In this document: piece after piece, positions 11,801-25,440 of the stretch
How positions within the stretch are numbered: position 1 is the first letter of the stretch
Layout of the letters: each line of letters starts with the position of its first letter
NCBI RefSeq assembly: GCF_019925205.1
Contig: NC_083566.1
Coordinates: 7,378,001-7,442,000 of the forward strand
Direction: 5' to 3'
Length of the DNA: 64,000 bases
DNA from: Metopolophium dirhodum
Lineage: Eukaryota; Arthropoda; Insecta; Hemiptera; Aphididae
Notes under the pieces: model-generated
Told to the model about the DNA's origin: nothing
What the model saw: only the letters and a program-made list of their open reading frames with translations
Database searches by the model: none
Translations under genes and position numbers: made by a program

Positions 11801-12910
11801 CGGAGGAACTTATTGATCGTTCCGATCACGCGAGACAGTCATGTTATATAATATTATAAATAAGCACAACACCGTGAATGTATAAATAACCCATGTTTAA
11901 AGACCGTGTTCGTATATAATATGGTTACTGGATGGTAATTATTATATATTTTTACACATACCGAAAACACGGGACGCCGACATACGTAGGTACATAGAAT
12001 TACTACACAGCATTGTGTACAATGGCCCGTTATGAATGGGGAGGTTAAATGGCCAAACTACAGTATACTATACTCTATGTACACAGATATAATATAGTAT
12101 TATCATTGCCACTGCCGCGCCGCTATAATATAGGTACCGCCGAGCCACACAGTGATTACCACGACGTGGGTAACCTATACATGCCTTCAGCCGTGGTTGT
12201 CAGTCGCGCTGGTGTGCCCAACTGCATACCTGTATATAATATAGTATAGTATGTAGTTTATATACGTAATATACATGCTACGTTTCTGTGTGTGCAGGTA
12301 ATGATAATATTCGTGTGTACGAAATTCGAGGGAAAAAAAAACCGAACGGAACGAGGAGAGGAAAATTCGAAAAACATATAATGACACGAGTCGGGAGGAA
12401 GCGTCGTCGACACACGCACACGCGCGCATACAATGCACATGCCTACAAGTTTGTGTGATTGCCGCGGTTCACACTGCAGCAACAGGTAATGCGGTAAAAA
12501 TTGCTGTACAAGCATAACAACCACATGTACCTACGTACAGGCCCGCCGTTGGCCGGAAGTGACTTTCATTAGTAAAATGTGTATCGTGTGTATGCGGGCA
12601 CGATATTAGCGTCTTTCCCGAGTATTTACGGGAAGTGAATTAAAACGACATCACGGTTTTGTTAAATGTCACACGGATTTTTCTTTGAATTTTTCCACTG
12701 ACCCGTTTTACGGTCTCGTGACGGTATTGTGATCTTTTCCGTGTTTCTCTCCCCGAGTCACAAGTCACAACTATGCATTTTTTACATAATATATATATTA
12801 TAATAAATACATATAGATGTGTGTATAAAATATGTGATAAAATAAATAAAATAATTTTCAATCACCCCCACCCGAAAACTTCGTATTGCTCCGTCATATA
12901 ACAGACAGGA

Positions 12911-15250
12911 ATGCGTTTTTCCATTTTCAAAATTGTCTTTAGACGAAAGAAAACAACATATTTTGCCTATATTATTATTGTTTTTTAAGATTAAAGCCAA
13001 TCGAAGTTATAACCAATATAACCAATAAATATAAACTCACAATAAATGTATTATTCACAGTATACATATTGCTTTATCTGTACTAATTGATATATTGTAG
13101 TTAAGCACCGATTAATTTCAAAACACAAAATGATGGGTCGAGAAAAAGTTTGGTGTTTAGATTTTGAAAATGTCACGATGAAGCAAATTGTAGATATAAT
13201 TCTACCTACTTGATATTTGATGTAAATAGGCACACGATAAAATAATACGTAATCTACAAAAAATATTTTACCGTATTTAGAATTTCAGATCCGTGAGAAT
13301 TGTAATAGCATTACAAATTAGTTCATTTTTGGTTTTCATTGGTTTCTAAATTTTAGATTATAACATTTAAAATATTGAGATTACTACAATACTAACACAT
13401 AAAAAAAAAAAATAACACCTTGAAAAATATAAATTAACACATTTTTTATTAACAATATTTTATAATTATATATAATATAATATGTACTGCAGCTAAATTT
13501 ATCAATTTTAGATTCGAGCGAGAGTTGAATTTACAATTTATTATGCTAGTTCGTGTTCTAAGGTAATTTAACTATTTAATTTTTACATCCTAATTCCTAA
13601 TCATCTGTTTTTTTTACTATTATAATTTATATAATTTAATATAAAAAATTAAAAATTAAGTTAAAAATATTAAAGGAAGGACAATAAACGTAATACGTAT
13701 ACAAATTGAAAAATAATAATAATACAAGAATAACGTTTTAAATTTTAATCAAGCTGAATAAAATGAACAAAGTCCAATGATGTAAATTTATACATCATAT
13801 TATATTATGTATAGAGGATTATTGTTAAGTATTATGTATCGACATTTAAGTTTGGTGTTGTAAGACAATTTATGCTCTATAATATTATACAAAGGTAATT
13901 ATTTAATATTTTTTTTTTAACTAGGTACCTATAGTTGTTTTTAATTAGTTAAGACATTTATATATTAAATCAGTGTTAGATATCATCTCATAAAAAAGCA
14001 TTAAAAACCTGTGTTTATTCTATGTAATTTGTATAATAATTTTCTACTTTAAATAAAATCAAATATTTGAGCGTAGCCAAGCAATGTCAGAGTGACTTTC
14101 CTGTTAACGAATTGTTATCATCTTAATGTATGCTAATAATTAAAACTATATAAACAGTTACAAAATATTATCGCAATTAATAATGAGTGTGGGGTTCACT
14201 ATTAAAAACACTATATTCGTTGATTTTAATGTGTAATAAATGTAGGTTATTACTGTAAAAAAAAATATTTTTTTCAATGTGATTTAGTGATTATTATAGT
14301 CAATTTGTTTTAAACGATTCGAGTATTAATTGTTTGATGCGTGAATTACTGTCATTCCTAAGCCTAACCTTGGCTCTACATGATGTAGATATCTATGACA
14401 CCTATAATAAGCGAAATCGTTTACGAATAAAGATTTCATGGTTTACGATTTATTAGCGAACAATTTTCATTACCTTGAAATAGTTATTATTAATTGTTAT
14501 TTGTTATTACTTCAGAATCGTTAGCACGATTATTATTAAATTTAAAATTAAAAAAAAAAAATATTTATTAGAAACGTCATAGTTTATCCCACTAGCTATT
14601 GTGATGATTCAAAGTTATAAATTGAAATAAATAAATAGTTATAATTAAAATGTCAAGATTTTGTTTCTGTATGCTAGGTATATATTTTAAACTCTCAGTT
14701 TGCTTCAAACATTACCAACTAGTTTAATAGTTCAGCACGCGATGCCCTTAGTTTAAATTGTATTTGATGACATGAACCAAAAACATTTTCATATATTATG
14801 TTATTTTAATTTTAACGTACCACTTTGAAGAGTCTAAAAAGACAAAATAATAGGTAACAAATGTTTGAATCGTATTATAATTGTATTTCCTCGCTTCAAC
14901 GATAGATTATTGTGACAGATTCATTTGTTTTGTATATTTACATGTTTGTTATTTTTTTATACGTTTAATATTTTTTAATGTTTATTTGAGAACAATTTTG
15001 ATTTATATTTTATTTCATATTTGCGAATTAGATTAATTCAATGTTAACAGTATAATATTAGTAATTAGTATAACTATATAAATTATATGATGTTGCCATG
15101 TAGGTGTGTAACCACTAACCAACTGAAATATAAATTATTGTGTTTTACATATTTTACTCGATAAAGACTCCCTATAATATTGTTCTATACATATTATTTA
15201 GTTTCTAGTTTTAATATATGATTGATTAAAGATAGAACAAACAATACAAT
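12911..15250. other. AT-rich desert
   Basis: No supported gene, RNA gene or repeat boundary. Confidence 0.6.
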
Positions 15251-15344
15251 ATTACGTATATTATATTATATGCAAGTGTGTGTACGTATAATAATATATA
15301 CATATTATTGTAAGTAGCAGCGAGTATTCGCCGCAGTCGTTCAG

Positions 15345-15482
15345 ATGGAGACGCAGATAAAATCTGCTAGTGAGATTCAGACATTGAAATTCGAGTCTAG
15401 TTTTAAACGTGTTTACACACGCTCTTTACGCAACAAAAAAATAATAAAAGCTACTTTAGAAGATGTCACGTACGACAGATAG
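15345..15482 (+). CDS. Hypothetical small ORF or exon, 45 codons
   Basis: An ATG in a reasonable context (TTCAGATGG, G at +4) opens a 45-codon frame ending at TAG 15480-15482. The product begins METQIKSASEIQTLKFESSF and continues with a basic stretch (KRVYTRSLRNKK). It is neither microsatellite-derived nor low-complexity, unlike most open frames here, and it lies in a local GC-enriched patch after an AT-rich stretch, as a 5' exon might. There are no recognisable domain, signal peptide or membrane segment. A GTACGA near the 3' end could act as a weak splice donor, in which case the true product would differ. It could be coincidence: the length alone is not significant. Confidence 0.22.
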   Translation: METQIKSASEIQTLKFESSFKRVYTRSLRNKKIIKATLEDVTYDR

Positions 15483-15969
15483 CGAAGCTTCGGAAAAATC
15501 ATTATAACAGATTTGGCTGCGGAGATAAGTATTATCATATATACATAGGTATATATGTTTTAAACTTCCCATAATACACGAGGAATGCGTAACGACCGTC
15601 TTGCGGTATATACCATACACACGATGCGTGTTGGCACACCGAAATGCGAAAAACCAACCTCAGAATTATCGTGTCCGGACTATTCGGCAGCAACGAAAAA
15701 CGGGTAATAACTTTTGTGCATGCATACATTATGATTATATAATGTACGTGTGTGTTTAAATGTAAGTGTGCTTGCGTGTGTGTGTGTGTAAATAATGGTG
15801 GGCACGACGTGTACCTACATACGTGTATATGTGTGTGTAAGGGCGGCGGCAGAGCAAGGTTGTGCCTTGCACCTCACACGCTCGTGCCCGCTAATAATCA
15901 AAACGTAACTAATCACCCCGAGCACGCTATATCTAATAATAATATATGCAACTCGAAACGGAATCACAC

Positions 15970-15978
<9 letters not shown>

Positions 15979-16026
<48 letters not shown>
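15979..16026. repeat. (CA)24 microsatellite
   Basis: The longest perfect dinucleotide repeat in the window. It accounts for the artefactual frames over 15752-16168 on both strands. Confidence 0.98.
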
Positions 16027-16031
<5 letters not shown>

Positions 16032-16379
16032 CCCGCACCACCTCCACCACCCCTCGGAGTTGTCTTCAAAATCGCAATTATTACAATAACAGTGTCTGTA
16101 TACTCGGCGAAATATTATATAGGTCTAACTCGATAAATCGTTGTTTATTTGCGTATTTGAGTATGTGAGTTTAAATGATATTATATTGACGTTTTTATGA
16201 CTTACACTCGCAAAGTTTATTTAAGTTTGTATTTACATACTTATTTTATTATTTTAAATATTATTATTATTATTATTATAACTGTTGAGGTGTATAAATA
16301 CTTACTCTCTATATTTGAATATAAACGATCAATTTGTGAACTTCACATTATCTTGAATATTATTGATATAAGAAACTAG

Positions 16380-19300
16380 CTTGGAGCGCATCTATTGTAC
16401 AATATTAATATACAAATAAAATAATCATCATTAAATTTGCCGACTGTATAAGATACATAACTGACATACACTCGTGACATCGTTTCGATGAAATCACATG
16501 ACCTGTTGAATATTTTTGAAGTGCCTAACATAGATTTTTATATTACTATTGACAGTAGGTACCTAATATATAACTTAATATTATAAACAGCTTAGGAGTA
16601 TCATAAATTATAAATATAATATCCATATCATGTAAATTAAAAGTTGAAAACATGTATAATATATACTGAATATGATTACAATATGCATTGTCAAGACGAT
16701 AATGTATTTTCTTATTTAACTTTATTATAGGTTAATGGAACTTTAATCTTGCTTGAATAGTTGAATTATTTGTAAACTTGTAGTATATATAATATGACGA
16801 GTAGATTACCCGGTTAAGCTATCACGCAAAATCGATGTCCTATCACTTAACAGCAACAACAAAAATGTATTTTACTTCATCTCAATGATTAGGTACCATA
16901 AATGCATACCTCTCGATACTTCCCGCGATGACCTGACAACTTCAAGTCACCCCGCGAAACTCACTCGTTCGTGTGCACAAGTGCACCGCACCATCGCACA
17001 TGCACACTGCACATTTTTAAAACGTCGATTATTTAGGTACGCACAACAGTTTAATGTCATTGCAAAGAACAACGTCACGAGCTTGTCGTTTTAAGTTGTA
17101 CCCATCTACAACCACGTGTATTCAACGCCTGTTTTCAATTTTATGTGAATTTTGTCTGTTCACTATTTATTAAATATACCTACGTGGTGATTAATGATAA
17201 TAATTTGGTAAACAGGTGTACCTGCAAACGCAAAACGGTAACGTGGTAACACGGTGACTGAATTTGGTTATGGTCATGAATTTCGAAGTAAGTCCATGAC
17301 GTCGCATGTGTCAGATTAATATAATAATAAACACAAAGACACAAGGCGTAGGATTGCGTTTGTGTTGATGCCCTATTATAGTGTGTGGGTGTGTGTGAGT
17401 AATTTAAAGGGTTGAAATAACTCGCAAGAGTTAAAGAAAACAATATAATTTTATTATATAGCTTGAGGAAATTAAAAAAACTGTCTAACAGAAAAATTAC
17501 ATGTTTTTTTTTTCTATTATTATTTCTTTGCGAGGAAGTTGTTTCTTTTTTTTTTTTTAATTTCGATAATTTTCCTTCACCTTCTAGAATATTATATATC
17601 CTTAATTTAAAAAACAACCATACCCAAAAGATAACCGCGTATTTAAAACTCCGTGCAACTTTAAATTAGAGTTGTTAATGACGGCATCGGTCACGGAGCT
17701 CCCCGAGTTCCAGGCTATAATATTTTATACGCCGTGGGTTACAATATAGGTATAATGGGACTTAAACATTTATACACGAGGCATTTCGGTGAAAGTAGGT
17801 ACCTACATCATACCGCATGCACTTTTGTCTTGTAAGTCGTGATATATCAGCGTACACGCTAATTTGAACACAATACGGATTATGTTTGATGATAAGTATT
17901 TGTAAAGACGTATGTACGCGTAATTGTTTTCACATTTTTTTTATTTGGACTAGCTTTTACAAAACAATTATTTAGAATCATTGTTGGGACGGTGTATAAT
18001 ATGATGTGAATATAATCCTATTGCTGGTATGTGTAAAAAAATGTAGGTTAGAATAAAAAAATATTTTTTTTTTCTTTTTAATTTAAAAGATAATATTAAT
18101 TATTATAGACCTTATATATTATTTTAATGAAAACAAAAATCAAATACATATACTTGTTATTAATATACTGCTTATACTTTAAGTTTATGAATTATGATAT
18201 AATGTAAAAATATTTTACCACGCGCGTGGTGGGATAAATAATGAACCCAGTCGTATTTAATATCGTAATTACATATTATTTATTATTATTAAAGATAAGA
18301 TTATATTGTGACTTCGTGTACCCTTCCTAAATATAGTTTATCAACGGTTATATTCAGTAAATTTCCTTTTTTTTAAAAAAAATTGTAAAACTTATTTGCA
18401 TATCTATATTAATCATTCAAACTACTAATAACATTTAAAAACGTAATACTTATGTGTTTTATATCATTTTTAAGGTATAACTTTCATAAATATTTAAATA
18501 ATTACCGAATTATACAGTATAACGAATATTCCGGGGGTAATAAAAATGTGTAGCTACCTAAGTTTAATTTTCAAACGTACTGAAATATTTCAGAGAAATG
18601 AGTTATACCTGCTGTAGTGCTTTATAAAAGTATATTAAATTTTAACCTAAGTGCATTGTACCTATTTACACACATATATTTTGTAGGTGGTTCGACTAAT
18701 TATCATGGACAACAATATTACCTATATCTAATTTTTTTTTTCAAAACCATACCCGATAAACATAATTAACTGAATCACTATACAATATATATTATTTACA
18801 TACACATTAGTTCTTATTGAAAAAGTAATAATGATAACGGTATACGATCGCATAGTAGACCACCTGCGTTTCTTATAGTCTATAGATTAAATATAACAAT
18901 AAACAGATGATTCATTCATAAGCACAGACAAAAAATATAATCAGACGTTGTTGATTTAATATAATTTACATTTACTATATATTATAATTGTTGATAAACG
19001 AATTTATTATATTAAATAAATATCCACATAATAAATTGATTTTTTTATCAGACTACCACTACCTAGGTACATTATTTTTGGTTTGAAATAGTTACTTCGA
19101 ATACTTACTTAATTTGCTAAAAATAATTCATTTATTATTTATTTTTACTATTTCAGATTCTAAGGTTGAATTCAATAAATTGGTCGTTCAATAAATTTAC
19201 AATTGTTCGTGAAAATGAATTTAAATCACCTAATAATTATGTAAATTTTCTTTGTAGCTGTCAATGTTTTAGATAAATAAATAATATTAAATTGTTATAA

Positions 19301-20580
19301 ACTTATAAAGCATTTTGTAGAAAATATGAATTTTTTTTATCATACAATCTATAAAACAATTATTTACTATATCAAGTGAAAGTGCTGTACGATGGGTTGA
19401 TTATGGTTGGATAAAGTGGCTTTTCATTAAATTAATAAATTAATAAATTCCTTCGTATGAAGTGTTAATTTGCAAAATAAATGGGTTATCCAATATCCAT
19501 TATAGTTACATTTCATATTAAAAATGTGATTAATGCGAAACACAATTTAAATTGATCTATTTATTTAATTTAACTGGGAAGTTGACATTTCATTTGTTTA
19601 CAATGTTTATATAATAATATATGATTAGTGTTGTAAATATCTTAATTTTAGTTCAATGAATAATTAGATAAACGAGGAAAATAAAACGAGACAACAGAAT
19701 GTGAGAAAACATAAGACCGTTATTATCACCAGTTAAAAAGGGAGGGCGGTAGTTTGTCCGTTGTCGGCATCCATGGTGTGCGAAAGTTAGCGATCCACGC
19801 ATTTTACGAATTTTATAAAAGTGTTTAATTATATTTATTGCGTGATTATGTATTTTGGATAATTTTTCTGTTTTTGGTATCTATACTCATTACAATTTAC
19901 AATCATCATGTGAGTATACGATCCAAGTTACAACTTTGGCTGCTCCGGTCAATATAGTTGCATTTAATAATTATATAGTAATTACTAATTATTACTACCT
20001 GCACAACGATTTGCATTCATCAAAGTGTTGGTTACAACATTTTTAAAACTAAGTTTATACATTTAATTATTACGTATTCATAATGGTAGATACTGTTGGA
20101 TAAGTTTAACACACCAATATAATATAATATTATGTATCGTTTTAATTGAATTTCCGGTCTATTGATACTGGATTGATATGTTTCCACTTCCCCGGTATTA
20201 TTTCAAAATGTCTTGGATAAAATATTGATCAAATCATACGTTTGTTCCGTTAGAAATCACAAGAGATATAGGTGTAATTTAAGAAAAATCAAAGAAATTC
20301 AACAAAGCAATATTGTTATTTTTGTTTTTTCAATAATTAACATTATTTAATCGCGTTAAACGTTTTACAATTTTGTCAAAGGGGTCATTGAAGTAGTTGC
20401 ATAGTTGCTTTATATTTTAAAAATAAAATGTCAATTCAATGCATTGTAATAGGTATATTATATGTTATTACTTATTATACTTTATAGATAAATTATGTAT
20501 ATACCCATACGCAATTCTATAATCGCTATCAATAATCCGAGTCAATGATTTGATACCAATGATATTATAATGTGATGGTA
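16380..20580. other. Mostly AT-rich desert with a small GC-enriched patch at 16.8-17.4 kb
   Basis: No supported gene. Frames at 17180-17669 are dominated by K/F-rich translations of A and T runs. Confidence 0.55.
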
Positions 20581-21573
20581 ATTTGTACAATATACGTTTT
20601 GTATATTCGATCCTGGGGACGTCACGTGGCGGAGGCAACACTTTTGTGTTTTTTAATTATCATCTCCAAGTAGAGTTATAAGTACGAAATTACCCGCTCA
20701 CGTATAATAGTAATATTATAGTATCTAATAATAATAATAATATGACAGCGTGTTCGAGCAATAACGTAGGTACCTACACGCACACGTGGATTGTTCCTCT
20801 GATGACAATCCGTTGCGATCGGTCTTGGTTGGTTTCTGCCACAGTGGTCGTGCGAAGGTTAACGCGGAAAGGTTACAGATATTAGGTACATTATACACGT
20901 CTGTATAATAATAATAATAATAATAATATCGCATTATAATAATATAATATGTTATGTACTGCTGGAGCGGTGATTCGCCGACGAATATAACACGAGTGCG
21001 CCCCGTGAAGTTTCAGCGTCGGCTGGCGACCCTGTAAGTATCAAAAACGAGGTTATGTGTTTTCAGTATTTAGGTACGCGGGCACGCATGAATGGCCCGA
21101 GTTTAGTGAACTGTGTGAGTTGACGTCTGTAAAAATCGGCATCGCCGTCACCGGGTTGCTCCTCCAAGGATGAATTCACATTAATTAAACTCTCGTTTCC
21201 CACTGTGATTCTTGTTTATTGATTTTCCTCCGTTTTCGAGTCCCCGCGTGGTGTTTTTTTTTTGTTTTTTTTATTATTTTCTTCGTTTTCATTAAAAAAT
21301 TTTTCTCTCTTCGTGTTCTTTCATTCTTTCTTGTGTTCATATTATATTTTTTAATACACGTGCAATGCGCGTTTCTAGTATTTGAGAGAGAAGAAGTAGG
21401 TAGGTAGATAGCGAACAAGAATACATTACATAATATACATATATATTATATATAAGTATACAAATAGATCGAGAAAAAAAAGCAGAGTTTATAATACGTT
21501 CCGTTAAACGTGTTGAAATTAAATAGGAACCGTCGACGACGCCATTATTCAGTGGCGTTATTGAGTTTTACGT

Positions 21574-21608
<35 letters not shown>

Positions 21609-21610
21609 AC
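20581..21610. other. CpG-containing island, no gene recognised
   Basis: GC-enriched stretch with ATT microsatellites at about 20908-20929 and 21585-21609. The imperfect palindrome ACGCCATTATTCAGTGGCGT at 21539-21558 places a CAGTGGCGT phrase like a hAT terminus here, but no partner terminus or target duplication is visible. No coding feature can be supported. Confidence 0.4.
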
Positions 21611-23940
21611 TTAACGTGGTAAATGTTCACGCTTAGTATACGATTTACTCGATTTAAGATACAATTAATCGCATAGCATCGAAATTACAATCTATGATTT
21701 TTAACATACGATTTCATAGGGTCAGACAGATACGTCATGAATCATGATATTCACATAATAGCGATGTACGGTTTTTAATCGTTTCCCCAAAAAAATCATA
21801 AAAGATTACACACTTGTAAATGTGAGTAATAAAAAATTATATCATATGTAGGTGCCCATATAAGTATTGAAGTACTTTTTGGTTTTTGAAATTGGCTTCA
21901 TTTTTGAATTGTATGTTTAGGCATAATATACAAACGTCATGAGTTGTGCAAAAATAATTGTATTACCTAAAGGTAAATGTACTACTATTATGTGGTTGCT
22001 ATTTACCAATTATAGGCAATGGGCATACTTTGTAAATTATCTAGGTACTGTCTAGGTACTAATATAATTAAAATAGTAGGTAATTAATAAAATGAACAAA
22101 GAATTCCAAAATACGTTAAACATTAACTATCTTAAAAATTTTTTTTTGAATAAATATTCTAAATATTTGTAATAACAAAAAGTAAAACCAATTACAATTT
22201 CGGAAAGTTGCCGATTACTATTATAATATCCTGTATCGAATTCCATTTTCTTAAAATTACTCCGACTTAATAGTCTTACTTTTAACAGTATTAAATTACA
22301 ATTCCATTTTACTGTAATAATAGGTTCAAACGATTAAAAGTAGAATACATAAATAACTTCTGAATTCAGCTGAGGTACACATTTTTGTGAATCTATTTTA
22401 TAGCAGTATTGCGTGTGAGCGACACATTTTTATTCAAAACCAATGTACCTTAAAATTGATTGATTTCCACTTCATAAAGTATACAGCTGTCACCTAGAAT
22501 ACGTCAATATCAGTGTGACACTTCATGTATCTTTAGGTATACCTATATAAAAGCGAATGTATGTCATTTTGTTGGTCCTTTATGCATTCCTACACATCTG
22601 ATCGCGATGAAAATTTCGTGGCGAGTTTTAGGTACCCTAAGAAAATTTAAATTGCCTTCCATTTTCAGAAAGGTTTAAATCTAATGAGAACCGTTCTATA
22701 TCACGGTTGTTTGACAAACCCAAAAGATTTGCAATAATTTCTGATCAAGGCAATAATTCCTTTACTACCGAATGACCCGACAATTTAAGATTTGTTTTTG
22801 GGCCACGATCAAAGGATAACCACAAAACCGAACATTAATTATAATATTATTGGGAAACAAATTTTCGATCCACGCAGAGCAATATTATTTCATAAAAACG
22901 ATTAAAATATTATGTTGATGTTTAATGTGACTATAACAATTTAACGTCGGCAACTGGCGAGCGATTGGAAATTAAACCTTATTGATTGTTTTGAATTAAA
23001 ATATATAACTACAACGTATTTTGTTGTAACTTTTAATATATTATAATGTGTTTTTCATTTTAATGTGAATTTTATTAGTTTAAATAAAGACGTAGAACAC
23101 GGACAAATACTGTATTGCGCATATGCTACTATTGTATAGCACTTCCTTATTGGATTTGTTTGAAATTTTCATAATAATAAATTATTTTATAGTGATTCCT
23201 TTTTATATCCAAACCTTACACGTGTAGGATAAGGTTTATTTGGAAAATTTATACGTGACCCTGGCTGGTGCTTGTGCTCAGAACACGTTTCTGAACAATG
23301 CTTTATTTTATTATAAATTTGAAATTTCATATATTGGTATCAATTATCATTGGCTAATGCAAATCTATTTTCTTTCATATTCAAATTTCTTAGATTGACA
23401 ACAATATAGACATATAGTTCAAACGACATGGAGCTTGGTTAAGTTTTTAAATTTTTAACTGAATTAATTATATACGCTGAATTGAATAGGAAAGTAAATT
23501 TGTACTTATAAGTACTTATTTTTCAGTATATTTTAAGACGAACATATTGTGTACAGATTATTTAATTAAAAGTAATAATACAGAATGTATATACTTCCAA
23601 CAATCTTATCTCTTAACTCCTATAGTCTTATTTATCTGGTAGTCAAGTCCCACGCATGTTATATTTACCTACTCAATGTCTCAATGTCATAATAATATAT
23701 GACTAATATGAGTAATGACTAATGAGTATACCTATTTTACAGACCTCACACAGTCACACGACTATAAAAGTCATTATTTGATTCATTTGATATATAATAT
23801 TGAAGGAATGTTAAAAATGCAATTGTAATTGTGTATCAGATTTTTGTATATGATTCTTTCAAGTATGTACCTACCTAGTTAAAACAATATATTTGATTGA
23901 TTGTTCTTTGACGTTATTATAATTATAATTAACAATTAAT
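21611..23940. other. AT-rich desert with a short dispersed-repeat phrase near 22550-22620
   Basis: The phrase AAAAGCGAATGTATGTC followed by ATCGCGATGAAAATTTCG at 22551-22619 resembles a widely scattered insect repeat phrase. Otherwise nothing can be supported. Confidence 0.45.
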
Positions 23941-23970
23941 AAAAACTACAATATTAAACACAATTTTTTA

Positions 23971-24219
23971 TTAGAAATCATAATTTTTGTTCTCATACAA
24001 TATTAATTGATGTAAAAACTGTTGACAACGGTTGAAATAGAAAAAAAGACAAATAACTGTTATTAAATTGTTCGAGTACCATAATTTGACACAATACATC
24101 GTAGTCGAGTGAATGACATTAATACAAGTTTCCTGTGTTTGATGTGCATCGTCAACGATGGCGACCGTATTGATTTCGGGGAACTCACCCCCCGCCACCG
24201 CAACCACCGTCGGAACTTT
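23971..24219 (-). CDS. Candidate 3'-terminal exon of an unidentified gene
   Basis: On the minus strand, a TTTTTTAG acceptor-like site (at 24220-24227) is followed by 82 stop-free codons beginning KVPTVVAVAGGEFPEINTVA, then TAATAAA, where the stop codon overlaps a canonical polyadenylation signal (AATAAA at 23967-23972 on the minus strand). Acceptor, open frame, stop and poly(A) signal in order are what a terminal exon shows. Against it, the C-terminal half is a random-looking hydrophobic/N-rich sequence, there is no homology I recognise, and no upstream exon is evident. A GTGAGT inside the frame could instead make only the first 30 or so bases exonic. Confidence 0.15.
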   Translation of the reverse strand, partial: KVPTVVAVAGGEFPEINTVAIVDDAHQTQETCINVIHSTTMYCVKLWYSNNLITVICLFFYFNRCQQFLHQLILYENKNYDF

Positions 24220-24881
24220 CTAAAAAATAATTAATACTACTACGGTATACATAGTAGGTGTGAAAAAGAAAAACCCGCAAGACGTTGTTTTTAAGCCGAC
24301 GTATATAAATATCTCTCGGGGGTCGTCGATGTCGGTTGCAGGGACGAGGGGTTGCGAGCAGGTCTACGGCGAAGTGCACGTTTTGGAGGTGATGGGTTGG
24401 GGGTTGTGAGGGAGGGGGTGTATAAGGAAGTAAAGCTCCGTTCGAAAATGGTCGGCTATTTGTCTCTGCGTGCGTTTCGCATCGGTGGCACAACACGTCC
24501 AAAAAAAATAAATAAATAAAAAACAAAAAAACGCCGTCAGTGGCATATCGATTTGCATTTTTATTAATTATGTTTCTCGTGCGTTTTTTCCCATTGTTGT
24601 AGGATCGTATCCATTTGGTGGATTGGGGGCAGGGGGATTACTATATACCTCCCTCGTAAAGAACAAACACACACACACGCACACATATACATTTGTATAC
24701 GATGGCGTGAAACGGAACTACGGCGGCGGGTGACGTCTGACCGAGAGGTAATCACGGGTAATAATTATTAATAATCCCGGAGCGCCGCAGGGCGTTGTCA
24801 GTATTTTTCACACAGACGACTCCCCGTCAACACCTTATCCAAATTACGTTTGTCTATACTGATGTTTTCGTACGCGTGTAG

Positions 24882-24921
<40 letters not shown>

Positions 24922-25440
24922 GTAAACAAAAAAAAAAAAGAAAAGAAAATAATAATAATAAACATAATCGCGGTATCCGCGCGCACAAAGACACACGCCC
25001 ACGTAACCGATATTCTAATATTGATTTTAAAACACAACGGGCCCCACATTGTATAGATATAATTATAATATATGTACACTGTCCGCACTACCTATTACCA
25101 ATCTGTATTTAGGTTCACCTATACGGCTATTATGTGTAGCGCACATTATTATATAGGTACAGCATAAATAGTATATTATTAAATAACGCCTTGCGGTCGC
25201 CACCGATGATTGCAACTACGGTCGTGTGGTGCAGTGTGCGTGCACGTCTCGAAAATATTAAAACAAATACTCGACGATGATGATAAAAGTAATAATAATA
25301 ATAATACGGTATAATGACGTCCAGTTAAACTGTATGTATACGTTGTACGTGAAATTATCATAAACGGATAAATACACGTTTGGCGGGATAGGTTCTCAAG
25401 ACAAGATGAGGTTGAGATCAGAGTAACGGAAAAATAAAAA
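24220..25440. other. CpG-containing island, no gene recognised
   Basis: GC-enriched stretch with a GT microsatellite at 24885-24917. The overlapping frames on both strands are low-complexity (poly-VC, poly-TH, poly-P). Confidence 0.45.
24885..24917. repeat. (TG)n microsatellite
   Basis: About 16 TG units, followed by an A-rich stretch. Confidence 0.97.

Larger units (their letters stand above)
11291..12910. other. CpG-containing island, no gene recognised
   Basis: GC-enriched island with a poly-G tract, a GT microsatellite and scattered CG dinucleotides. The open frames on both strands are low-complexity and lack an ATG in good context plus splice signals. I cannot assign a function. Confidence 0.45.

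Noticed and set aside
15752..16168. 138-codon + frame and its 84-codon antisense partner
   Set aside because: Both are dominated by poly-HT/poly-VC from the CA microsatellite.
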